Below, piece by piece: positions 1 through 5,828 of a stretch of DNA of 5,828 nucleotides (its first letter is position 1; each line of letters starts with the position of its first letter). The DNA comes from Bdellovibrionales bacterium (GTDB lineage: Bacteria > Bdellovibrionota > Bdellovibrionia > Bdellovibrionales > JAMPXM01): positions 1 through 5,828 of the forward strand of contig SXRI01000144.1 of assembly GCA_005793615.1 (NCBI GenBank), written 5' to 3'. A program made the translations under genes and the position numbers. The notes beneath the pieces are model-generated. The model was not told the DNA's origin and did not search any database. It worked only from the letters and a program-made list of their open reading frames with translations.

Positions 1-2025
1 GGAAACTCGAGTGGCAGGCGGTAACCAGTCGAGGTTTTCCACTAGGTTGCGGGCAAAATTACCAAGGATCGCGGCGTCTGGTGCCTTTACCAACATTTGC
101 CAACGATACTGATTGCGCAACTTCCCAAGGGGCGCCTGTGCCGGGCCTAGAATTTCGACATGGCTATAGTGACTGCTGCGGTCTTTAAGGGAGGTGGCAA
201 AAGTTCGAAGCTGTCCTGCCGTATGTATAACACGTTCGAGCTCGAGACCCTGAATACGGAAACTAGCCAGACGCCAAAAAGGCGGGTACTGAAGCGCTTC
301 ACGAAACCCCAGCTCGAAAGCAGCAAATCCCTCGAAGTCATGAGCGCAAGTGAAGCGAATGCTTGGGTGATCTGGATTGTAGGTTTGAATAAACACTCGT
401 CCGGAAATACCGTCATTTAGGTGTCGACCCGAGCGTCCACTAACCTGGGTTAAAAGCTGAAAGCTACGTTCGCTGGCGCGAAAATCTGGAAGGTTAAAGG
501 CAACATCGGCCATGACCAAACCCACCAGAGTTAATCCGGGAAAATCGAGACCTTTTGCGATCATCTGCGTACCGACAAGAAGATCGACTTCACGATCTTC
601 GACTTTTTTAATCATCTCTTCCAACTCTTCACGTGTCGAAATTTCATCGCGATCCATGCGGGCGATGCGAGCTTCAGGGAAGAGTTTGGCGAGATCTCTC
701 TCAATGGTTTCTGTGCCGAGACCGATGGGGCGCGGCTCGCCATCAGGGCAGTGCGGACAACGTTCGGTTAGCGTCAAGTGGTAGTCGCAGTAATGACAAA
801 GCAAGTGGCTCTTGCCGTGAAGCGTGAGATTAACCGCGCAGTTCGGACATTCCGGCGTGTGCCCGCAGTCGGGACAAACCACAGACTGTGCAACTCCGCG
901 GCGATTTAAAAAAAGTGCCGCTTGTTCGCCGCGTCCGAGTGTTTCGCCAATGGCTTGGTGCAGAGGTTGTGTGATCCAAAAAGGTAAAGTGGTGTCGCCG
1001 GTCTGCTTTCGCTGATCTCGTTCCTCGCGTAGATCTATCACTTCGATCGAGGGCAGGAGTCGATCGGCGACACGTGCTTTGAGTTGGTGCAAAACATAGC
1101 GGCCAACCTGTGCGTTATGCCAAGACTCCAGGCTTGGAGTTGCGGAGCCGAGGATCACCGGGCAACCGGAAAATTTGCCAAGCATGACGGCCGCGTCGCG
1201 CGCATGGTATTTGAGCTTCTCATCTTGTTTGAAGCTCGACTCGTGCTCCTCATCAACGACGATCATGCCAAGGTTCGGTAATGGGCAAAACAATGCTGAG
1301 CGAGCGCCAATGAGGATTTGTTTTTTGCCCTCGAGCATGGCCCACCACTGATCGGTTTTCTCGCGGGGAGTGAGGTGCGAGTGAATAACTGCGACAGCAT
1401 TGCCAAGCCGTCGCGTAAAGCGCTCGATGAGTTGAGGTGTGAGCGAAATTTCTGGAACCAGGACGATGCCTTGCTTTCCGTGTGCGATCACGTTTTGTAA
1501 AAGACGCATGTAAATTTCAGTTTTTCCCGAACCCGTCACGCCGTGAACGAGATGAGTATTGAAGCCTGGCATGGCCTCGACATCAGCGATCACGCGAGCC
1601 TGTTCAACGGTGAGTTCCGGCATGACATCGCTACTGAGTTCGGGGGCGATCGGCGCCTTGCGAGACTTACGAGGCTTGAGGTTGCGTTTGAGCGGCGGGA
1701 AAACCGACTCTACCACGGCTCCGATAGGATGTATGTAGTAGCGCGCGAGCCACTCTATCCATTTCGTGAATGATTCATGAAGCTGTGGCCGCTCAGGGGC
1801 AAAATCAATCACTTCACGCAAAGCGAACTCACCATGAGGTTCGCCTTGGCCCAACAAGAGCCCAGAGACTGTGCGTCTTCCAAGAGGAACGGTGACACAC
1901 CTTCCGCGACACAGGCGAGGATCATTGAGAAGTGTCGGAGGAATTCGATAAGTCAGCGGTGTTGGCAGCGGAGCTTCGACAGCCACGGTCCAAATCGACC
2001 CCCCATCAGAACCGGCAGTGCTCAT
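1..2025 (-). CDS. priA: Primosomal protein N' (replication restart helicase PriA), C-terminus cut by window edge
   Basis: PriA is a superfamily 2, 3'-to-5' DNA helicase that recognises stalled or collapsed replication forks and starts reloading of the replicative helicase. The frame is open for 675 codons from ATG 2025 to base 1. Residues 1 to about 105 form the short N-terminal 3'-end-binding region. The helicase core has Walker A GVTGSGKT (162-169), the DEEH box (258-261) and GSATPS (293-298). A zinc-binding insertion follows with four CxxC pairs at Cys384/387, 393/396, 410/413 and 423/426, all eight ligands present. Then come VGTQMIAKGLDFP (484-496) and QLLTQVSGRSGR (523-534). The conserved C-terminal stretch ILGPAQAPLGKLRNQYRW (625-642) is present. 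The sequence stops at PATRVS, where family members usually have about 10-15 more residues, so only the tail is missing. The ATG overlaps the TGA of the upstream gene (ATGA) and has GAGG five bases upstream. All key motifs look intact. Identity is near certain. Confidence 0.97.
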   Translation of the reverse strand, partial: MSTAGSDGGSIWTVAVEAPLPTPLTYRIPPTLLNDPRLCRGRCVTVPLGRRTVSGLLLGQGEPHGEFALREVIDFAPERPQLHESFTKWIEWLARYYIHPIGAVVESVFPPLKRNLKPRKSRKAPIAPELSSDVMPELTVEQARVIADVEAMPGFNTHLVHGVTGSGKTEIYMRLLQNVIAHGKQGIVLVPEISLTPQLIERFTRRLGNAVAVIHSHLTPREKTDQWWAMLEGKKQILIGARSALFCPLPNLGMIVVDEEHESSFKQDEKLKYHARDAAVMLGKFSGCPVILGSATPSLESWHNAQVGRYVLHQLKARVADRLLPSIEVIDLREERDQRKQTGDTTLPFWITQPLHQAIGETLGRGEQAALFLNRRGVAQSVVCPDCGHTPECPNCAVNLTLHGKSHLLCHYCDYHLTLTERCPHCPDGEPRPIGLGTETIERDLAKLFPEARIARMDRDEISTREELEEMIKKVEDREVDLLVGTQMIAKGLDFPGLTLVGLVMADVAFNLPDFRASERSFQLLTQVSGRSGRHLNDGISGRVFIQTYNPDHPSIRFTCAHDFEGFAAFELGFREALQYPPFWRLASFRIQGLELERVIHTAGQLRTFATSLKDRSSHYSHVEILGPAQAPLGKLRNQYRWQMLVKAPDAAILGNFARNLVENLDWLPPATRVS

Positions 2026-2903
2026 CTGAACCTCGAGTAAAACTCCCGCACTTGAGGTATCTCAGGCAGACGGGCGGGTTTGGCACCGCTTGTGAAGGGC
2101 GCGACCTCAAATACTTTTGCTGCTTGAGCCGTCGTCATGGCACGAATGGAAACCACGCGAACTGTGACGGTATTGTCGCTCCAGCTGATGGTGCGCTCGC
2201 GAGGGAATTTTAATCCGTTTGCGTAGGAAGTATAGCGATCGGCAGTTACCTCGGCTTCTGAAGGGAACCGAAGGCGCTTCAGAATAAAGGAGTCCTGTTC
2301 GATCCATACCTGTGGGCTGAGTTTACCTTCGGCGGGAGAAGGTTCGCCCAAGATCCAGGTGACGACCCCATTGTCACGACCGAGGCGAACATAGGGATCA
2401 GGAATGTGATGAATCTGTTCTATTTTGGTCGGTTTGGATTTTTCGCGAAAAAAATCTCCGGGAACAATTTGCGATTTAACCAACGCGGTTAAGATCGATT
2501 TTCCAGAGCGCATATGAAAAAAACCTTCAACGAACTCCTGACTAACATTCGTGGTCTTAACCCCGGAGTTCAGTTCGGTGTAGATCCGTTTGCCATCACG
2601 ATACAAAGCCTCGAACGAAGCAGTGTCGGCGGCCTTGAGGCCACTCGTGGTGGGGGCGGTTACGGTGAGGCGCATACGCTCACCGTTTTCGACCAGCCAG
2701 CGTTCGCGCAAAACGAGCGGTTCGGCGCTCGTTCGGAACTGTACCTCCTGCTCGATAACATAAGTATTTTTGCCATGACCGCGGGCGACTCGCGCAGCGA
2801 TTGTCTGGCTTTGCGGAATGGCAGCAACCGCCCCCTCGATACCGAAGCCTAGAGCGAGGAGAGAGATTGTGAGCTGAAGGAAATGACCTATGAATCTATC
2901 CAT
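2022..2903 (-). CDS. Secreted periplasmic protein, LolA/LolB-like (outer-membrane lipoprotein-sorting-like)
   Basis: A 293-residue exported protein. Residues 1-28 form a Sec signal peptide: Arg3, a hydrophobic run at about 8-22, and probable cleavage after Val-Ala-Ala (26-28). There is no cysteine anywhere, so it is neither a lipoprotein nor disulfide-bonded, and no further membrane segment is seen. The mature part alternates polar and hydrophobic residues as a beta-rich fold does. The segments PQVWIEQDSFILKRLRFPS (197-215) and YANGLKFPRERTISW (227-241) resemble the repeated strands of LolA/LolB-type half-barrels that bind lipids or lipoproteins ('WI-D--F---RLRF', 'Y---NGLKFP'). This assignment rests on pattern only; I see no catalytic motif. 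The gene starts 14 bases after the galU stop and ends in an ATGA overlap with priA, so it is very likely co-transcribed with both. Its Shine-Dalgarno is weak (GAGA). It could equally be an unrelated periplasmic beta-sheet protein. Confidence 0.85.
   Translation of the reverse strand: MDRFIGHFLQLTISLLALGFGIEGAVAAIPQSQTIAARVARGHGKNTYVIEQEVQFRTSAEPLVLRERWLVENGERMRLTVTAPTTSGLKAADTASFEALYRDGKRIYTELNSGVKTTNVSQEFVEGFFHMRSGKSILTALVKSQIVPGDFFREKSKPTKIEQIHHIPDPYVRLGRDNGVVTWILGEPSPAEGKLSPQVWIEQDSFILKRLRFPSEAEVTADRYTSYANGLKFPRERTISWSDNTVTVRVVSIRAMTTAQAAKVFEVAPFTSGAKPARLPEIPQVREFYSRFR
2031..2034 (-). promoter_or_regulatory. Ribosome binding site of priA
   Basis: GAGG on the minus strand lies five bases before the ATG at 2025, inside the last codons of the upstream gene. 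It supports this start and, with the ATGA overlap, suggests translational coupling of priA to the preceding gene. Confidence 0.55.
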
Positions 2904-2917
2904 GGCGTATTCTCGTT

Positions 2918-3802
2918 TCAGATCTTTTGAACCAATTGTTTTAGGTACGTCTTGAGTCCCGCGGCAAGCTCGGGATTATCGAGCGCGAGTTCGATGTTGG
3001 CCTGCAGATAACCGAGCTTGTCGCCGGCATCGTACCGACGTGCTTGGAATCTGCTTCCAAGGAGACCATCTTCGCGAGCCACTTGCATCATAGCATCGGT
3101 GAGTTGAATTTCGCCGTTTTTGCCAGGCTTGGTGTTTTCGAGGTAGTTGAAAATCTTCGATGAAAAGACATATCGTCCAGGAAGTGCCCACCGACTTTCG
3201 GTCTGTCCACGCGCTGGTTTTTCAATCACGTTGCGAACGCGCAGAGTCCCATCCGACATCGTTTCGCCTTCGACGATTCCGTACTTCGAGGTTTCAGATT
3301 CAGGCACTTCCATAATTGCAACGGTCGATAAACCCGTGGCAACGTAGGTCTTGGCCAGTGTTTCCGTTGTGGTTTCCTCGTTGGCGCGGGAACTCATCAA
3401 CTCATCGCCGAGAAGAACCGCAAATGGTTCATCGCCGACGACGCTGCGGCCGCAGTATACGGCATGGCCGAGACCGAGCGGCTGCTTTTGTCGGACCGAT
3501 ATGACATTGGCCAACGAGCGAACGCGTTTAAGGATACCAAGGTACTCGAGCTTGCCGTCACGCTCGAGTTTGTCTTCCAGTTCGTAGCTCACATCAAAGA
3601 AGTCCTCGATCGCAGTCTTTTGTCGACCTGCGATCAAAATGATGTCTTCGATACCGGCACGAACAGCCTCCTCAACCACCAAGAGGATTGTTGGACGATC
3701 GACGATAGGTAGCATTTCTTTGGGAATTGTTTTTGTGGCCGGCAAGAAGCGTGTACCGAGACCAGCTGCTGGAATAATCGCTTTTCTAACTCGTCTACTC
3801 AT
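2918..3802 (-). CDS. galU: UTP-glucose-1-phosphate uridylyltransferase
   Basis: GalU makes UDP-glucose and pyrophosphate from UTP and glucose-1-phosphate in the cytoplasm, feeding lipopolysaccharide, exopolysaccharide and other envelope glycans. The 294-residue protein has the usual family length. The nucleotide-binding signature GLGTRFLPATKTIPKEMLPI (14-33) is complete. It is followed by QPLGLGHAV (107-115), LLGDEL (130-135, with the likely metal-binding Asp133; many relatives read LLGDD), KYGIVEGE (173-180), VIEKP (192-196), GEIQLTDAM (230-238) and YDAGDKLGYLQANIELAL (257-274). The start at 3802 is chosen because a GGGAG sits five bases upstream and because GalU proteins begin just before the 'RKAIIPAAGLGTR' strand. 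An in-frame ATG at 3862 would add 20 residues with no family resemblance. It is the first gene of a leftward group with the LolA-like gene and priA, and is divergent from the lipoprotein gene. Confidence 0.97.
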   Translation of the reverse strand: MSRRVRKAIIPAAGLGTRFLPATKTIPKEMLPIVDRPTILLVVEEAVRAGIEDIILIAGRQKTAIEDFFDVSYELEDKLERDGKLEYLGILKRVRSLANVISVRQKQPLGLGHAVYCGRSVVGDEPFAVLLGDELMSSRANEETTTETLAKTYVATGLSTVAIMEVPESETSKYGIVEGETMSDGTLRVRNVIEKPARGQTESRWALPGRYVFSSKIFNYLENTKPGKNGEIQLTDAMMQVAREDGLLGSRFQARRYDAGDKLGYLQANIELALDNPELAAGLKTYLKQLVQKI

Positions 3803-3807
3803 AAGCA

Positions 3808-3812
3808 CTCCC
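3808..3812 (-). promoter_or_regulatory. Ribosome binding site deciding the galU start
   Basis: GGGAG on the minus strand, with five bases to the ATG at 3802. It fixes the start there rather than at the longer in-frame ATG at 3862. Confidence 0.7.
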
Positions 3813-3854
3813 AGCTTTACAAAGCCATAAGCCGCGTGCCTTGGCAACGATGTT

Positions 3855-3871
3855 TGTCTCATATCGAGACA
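3855..3871. repeat. 17-bp inverted repeat TGTCTC-N5-GAGACA
   Basis: Perfect 6-bp arms with a 5-bp AT-rich centre (ATATC), lying 53 bases upstream of the galU start codon. The size and position suit a dimeric repressor operator, but the arms are short enough to arise by chance. Confidence 0.4.
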
Positions 3872-3975
3872 GCCATAACGAATAGAACCTAGCCATCGTG
3901 GAATTTGGGGGCGGGACGCAAGATTTGCTCAAATTGATCCGATAGGACCTACGACGTATCTGAAAATGGGGCGTC

Positions 3976-3981
3976 AAAGGA
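3976..3981 (+). promoter_or_regulatory. Ribosome binding site of the lipoprotein gene
   Basis: AAAGGA, six bases before ATG 3988. It favours 3988 over the later in-frame ATG at 4045, which has no comparable upstream site. Confidence 0.6.
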
Positions 3982-3987
3982 CCAGGA

Positions 3988-5400
3988 ATGCGACGATTTG
4001 GCAAAATCGCACGAGAAGTTTCTGTAGTGGCGAAATCATCGGCAATGACATTGCGCTGGGTGTTCGCTGCGTTGTTGGGAGCAATACTGCTCACTTTTCA
4101 AAATTGTACGCAACCGGCTCCAATGGAAGAGGTCGATGCCAATTCCGTTCTTTCGGAAAAAATGGCGTTCTCCTACGATGCCACACTTGATCAGCTTGCT
4201 TATATGTCTTGCCCGAATGTCGTGACCGCAGACAAACGAAGCGTTGATTCCGATCTCTATTTCACGTTTCGCGCAGGGGCTTATCGCTTTGGCGGATTAA
4301 AGCTTAAAGAGTCATTCTTCAAAACATATCAGAAAAAACTTCCCGAGCGCATGATCAGTCTGCTGCAGCACAGTCGTGCAAATAGTGGCACAGTTTTGCA
4401 GCTAGCTGTTCGGCAGAGCGGAAATCTCAATTCGATCGTGGTTAACGGTCAAGGTAATCCCGCGCAAAACATAGACTTTGCCAACTTGCTAGCGGTACTT
4501 GGTTCAAGCGAACTCAGTACGAATCTAGTGAACACGGGGCTTGATCTCAATCAGGATCCGCCCGTGATGACTCAAAAGCGGATCAAATACCTTCGCGACG
4601 GTACCGGGCGCGGCGCTCATCTTGAGGGAAACCTTAACTTCGGCTCTAGTGAAAACATGCAAGCAAGTTTGCGAAACACCTACATGGGCACTGGATCGGC
4701 TTTGCTTGCCTTGACCTACCTTGAACCCGCTTCCACCGGGTCCGATGGAGGTGGACCTTCGACAGATACCGATGTCCGCAATCCCGGTACGATAGGCGTT
4801 ACGCCTGATCCGGATGCGACGCCGCCACCGTCAACTCCAGGCCTTGCCTTTGGAACCGGTTTTCAGATGACCTTTGGTCAGCCCGTGGCAAATGCTCGAG
4901 GACTGCAAGAGAGGCACCCCACCACCGGCGCATACACCGGCGTGGAGACTTTGCCTTATCCTTCGAATGTCGTGACCTCGGTTATCGAGAAAGATTTGCT
5001 GACGGGAGCAATTAACTCCAACGCTCAATGGTCTTGTCCGGCTTCGCTCAAGTACATGATCGTTCGCCCGGGCGACGAGAATGACATTCCTAACGGACCC
5101 TGCATGCATTCACCGGATCCGCCGGAACCTTGGGACCAGGAGTTCGCTATGCTCCGGCGCGCCTTGCGTACAGAAGACTGGTATATCGACGTGGCTCACA
5201 AATGCGTGATTCCAAAGCGATCGCTCGGCTATAGTTGTTATGGAGATATGACCAAAGTTCGTTATGTTCAGTATAATCTCGTCGATAACATCACGGACAC
5301 GCGGGGCTGCGACCCGCACTCCTTTGACCAAACCACAAATACCAGAACCAACCGAATCTGTGCGGCGTGGGTCACCGTTTGTTATCGCCTGAATCCTTGA
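3988..5400 (+). CDS. Predicted lipoprotein of unknown function, cysteine-rich C-terminal module
   Basis: I do not recognise this 470-residue protein. The N-terminus has a long basic region (R2, R3, K6, R9, K16, R23), a hydrophobic run (24-37) and a cysteine at 40 in the context LTFQNC. This looks like a lipoprotein signal, but Asn at -1 and Phe at -3 depart from the classic L-A/S-G/A-C lipobox. From memory, 'FQNC' is common in Bdellovibrio lipoproteins. The mature protein has an N-terminal module (about 41-246, with one cysteine, Cys75, in AYMSCPN). A flexible Pro/Gly/Ser/Thr/Asp-rich linker follows (about 247-287), then a C-terminal module (about 288-470) with seven cysteines at 350, 372, 406, 417, 441, 458 and 465. 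Cys75 plus these seven would allow four disulfides in an oxidising compartment. No enzymatic motif is visible. The start is set by AAAGGA six bases upstream. The gene stands alone between divergent galU and the following barrel gene. The reading frame and envelope location are solid; the function is unknown. Confidence 0.9.
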   Translation: MRRFGKIAREVSVVAKSSAMTLRWVFAALLGAILLTFQNCTQPAPMEEVDANSVLSEKMAFSYDATLDQLAYMSCPNVVTADKRSVDSDLYFTFRAGAYRFGGLKLKESFFKTYQKKLPERMISLLQHSRANSGTVLQLAVRQSGNLNSIVVNGQGNPAQNIDFANLLAVLGSSELSTNLVNTGLDLNQDPPVMTQKRIKYLRDGTGRGAHLEGNLNFGSSENMQASLRNTYMGTGSALLALTYLEPASTGSDGGGPSTDTDVRNPGTIGVTPDPDATPPPSTPGLAFGTGFQMTFGQPVANARGLQERHPTTGAYTGVETLPYPSNVVTSVIEKDLLTGAINSNAQWSCPASLKYMIVRPGDENDIPNGPCMHSPDPPEPWDQEFAMLRRALRTEDWYIDVAHKCVIPKRSLGYSCYGDMTKVRYVQYNLVDNITDTRGCDPHSFDQTTNTRTNRICAAWVTVCYRLNP

Positions 5401-5422
5401 ATGTCCTATGAATTAGTCCAGA

Positions 5423-5443
5423 AATTGGGTAGCCGCCCCAATT
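5423..5443 (+). terminator. Hairpin after the lipoprotein gene, possible terminator without a T tract
   Basis: Perfect 7-bp stem AATTGGG / CCCAATT with a 7-base loop, beginning 23 bases after the stop codon. No run of T follows (the next bases are CCCCGG), so intrinsic termination would be weak. It may instead protect the mRNA 3' end. Confidence 0.3.
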
Positions 5444-5464
5444 CCCCGGAAGAATACTTGGCGA

Positions 5465-5478
5465 GCGTCAATTGACGC
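5465..5478. repeat. Perfect 14-bp palindrome GCGTCAATTGACGC
   Basis: Every base pairs with its mirror partner around the AATT centre. The right half contains TTGACG, a near-consensus -35 hexamer for the barrel gene. A dimeric regulator bound here would cover the -35 element, so an operator role is a reasonable inference. Confidence 0.55.
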
Positions 5479-5500
5479 CACCAGAGTTTTGCGCTGTCAT
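5472..5500 (+). promoter_or_regulatory. Candidate sigma-70 promoter of the barrel gene, near-leaderless
   Basis: TTGACG (5472-5477, five of six consensus bases) and TGTCAT (5495-5500, four of six) are exactly 17 bases apart. Transcription would begin about 5506-5508, at or just before the ATG at 5509. This agrees with the absence of any Shine-Dalgarno sequence before that ATG. Confidence 0.4.
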
Positions 5501-5508
5501 GTCGTCAC

Positions 5509-5828
5509 ATGAAACATTGCGTACGTTTGTTTGCTCTGCTGTTTTCTGGTCTTCTTGTGTCGTCGGTCGCTCAGGCTCAATTTTTCACTGGGCCTGAGGC
5601 TTCGGCCTGTGGCGGCTCGGGTCGTGCCGGAATTGATCTTGGTGAGGCTGCTTTTTTGAATCCGGCCGCAGTTGCCTTCATTCAACGCTACAACGTTTCA
5701 ATGATGTTTGGAATCAGCGACCATCCAGTGAATGGCAACACTAATGAACTAGCGGGCTCTATCGTTGACGGCACCTCAGACGCGATGATTAACGGTGGCT
5801 TGACGTATGTGCGCAGGCGTACAGAAAC
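5509..5828 (+). CDS. Predicted outer-membrane beta-barrel protein (PorV/FadL-like start), 3' end outside window
   Basis: The frame is open for 106 codons to the window edge. Residues 1-23 are a typical Sec signal peptide: Lys2 and Arg6, hydrophobic 7-20, cleavage after Ala-Gln-Ala, giving a mature start QFFTGPEAS. Next comes ACGGSGRAGIDLGEAAFLNP (33-52). This 'GRA--D-GEA-FLNPAA-A' pattern is like the N-terminal region of PorV/FadL-type outer-membrane barrels, where a small-residue stretch plugs the barrel before the first strands ('YNVSMMFGIS', 61-70). That family link is inferred from pattern only. Cys34 is ten residues past the cleavage site and is not in a lipobox. The ATG has no Shine-Dalgarno but lies right after a candidate promoter, so initiation may be leaderless. 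An alternative ATG at 5499 is out of frame and soon meets a stop. Confidence 0.85.
   Translation, partial: MKHCVRLFALLFSGLLVSSVAQAQFFTGPEASACGGSGRAGIDLGEAAFLNPAAVAFIQRYNVSMMFGISDHPVNGNTNELAGSIVDGTSDAMINGGLTYVRRRTE

Larger units (their letters stand above)
3803..3975. promoter_or_regulatory. Divergent intergenic region (galU promoter leftward, lipoprotein promoter rightward)
   Basis: The two flanking genes point away from each other, so this stretch must hold both promoters. No strong sigma-70 pair stands out. On the plus strand TTGATC (3934-3939) with TATCTG (3957-3962), 17 bases apart, is a weak candidate. On the minus strand TTGCCA (3847-3842) is a good -35 match, but its best -10 (TGTAAA, 3821-3816) is 20 bases away, which is too far for a standard promoter. 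The region also contains the inverted repeat at 3855-3871. Confidence 0.5.

Noticed and set aside
147..2213. Several plus-strand and minus-strand reading frames of 60-93 codons across the first 2.2 kb
   Set aside because: They lie antisense to, or in other frames of, priA and the LolA-like gene, whose conserved motifs explain the sequence; their products look like random shadows.
3803..3862. A 20-residue N-terminal extension of GalU starting at 3862
   Set aside because: It has no resemblance to the family and a strong GGGAG site precedes the ATG at 3802.
3934..3962. TTGATC-N17-TATCTG as a promoter for the lipoprotein gene
   Set aside because: Only four and three of six bases match the consensus, too weak to call as a defined promoter.
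4045..4047. Alternative start of the lipoprotein at an internal ATG
   Set aside because: It would give a shorter, more typical signal peptide, but it has no ribosome binding site whereas 3988 has AAAGGA at good spacing. It remains possible.
4831..5331. Minus-strand reading frames of 92 and 73 codons inside the lipoprotein gene
   Set aside because: They are shadows of the lipoprotein frame, with no ribosome binding site or recognisable features.
5497..5685. Minus-strand reading frame of 62 codons over the start of the barrel gene
   Set aside because: The plus-strand frame has a clear signal peptide and barrel-like pattern; the antisense product is basic and low in structure.
1..5828. CRISPR arrays, tRNA or rRNA genes, insertion sequences, attachment sites
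   Set aside because: No spaced direct repeats, cloverleaf sequences, transposase frames or terminal inverted repeats were seen on reading both strands.

Overview
The window holds five genes in two opposed blocks. The GC content is moderate (a little over half by eye), and signal peptides plus a predicted outer-membrane barrel indicate a Gram-negative bacterium. The Phe-Gln-Asn-Cys lipobox of the lipoprotein, and the overall look of the envelope proteins, recall Bdellovibrio-like predatory bacteria (Bdellovibrionota). That taxonomic call is an impression from memory, not something the sequence proves.

Left block (about 1-3802, minus strand, read right to left): galU (UTP-glucose-1-phosphate uridylyltransferase), then a secreted cysteine-free protein that looks LolA/LolB-like, then priA (primosomal helicase). 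The genes are packed like an operon. There are 14 bases between galU and the secreted protein gene, and an ATGA stop/start overlap between that gene and priA. priA runs off the left edge and lacks only its extreme C-terminus. The first 2 kb has no plus-strand gene; the small plus-strand reading frames there are shadows of priA.

Middle (3803-3987): a divergent intergenic region that must carry promoters for galU (leftward) and for the lipoprotein (rightward). It contains a 17-bp inverted repeat, TGTCTC-N5-GAGACA.

Right block (3988-5828, plus strand): a 470-residue predicted lipoprotein of unknown function, with an unusual lipobox, a Pro/Gly/Asp-rich linker and a cysteine-rich C-terminal module. 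It is followed by a short intergenic region with a hairpin and a perfect 14-bp palindrome. The 5' part of a predicted outer-membrane beta-barrel gene comes next and is cut by the right edge. Its start has no Shine-Dalgarno sequence, but a plausible promoter sits so close that the mRNA may be nearly leaderless.

Most of the window is ordinary housekeeping (PriA, GalU). The parts worth following are the unrecognised lipoprotein, the palindrome/leaderless start of the barrel gene, and the conserved-looking linkage of a LolA-like protein between galU and priA. I see no CRISPR array, tRNA, rRNA, insertion sequence or defence/toxin system, and no clear evidence of a wholly new system.
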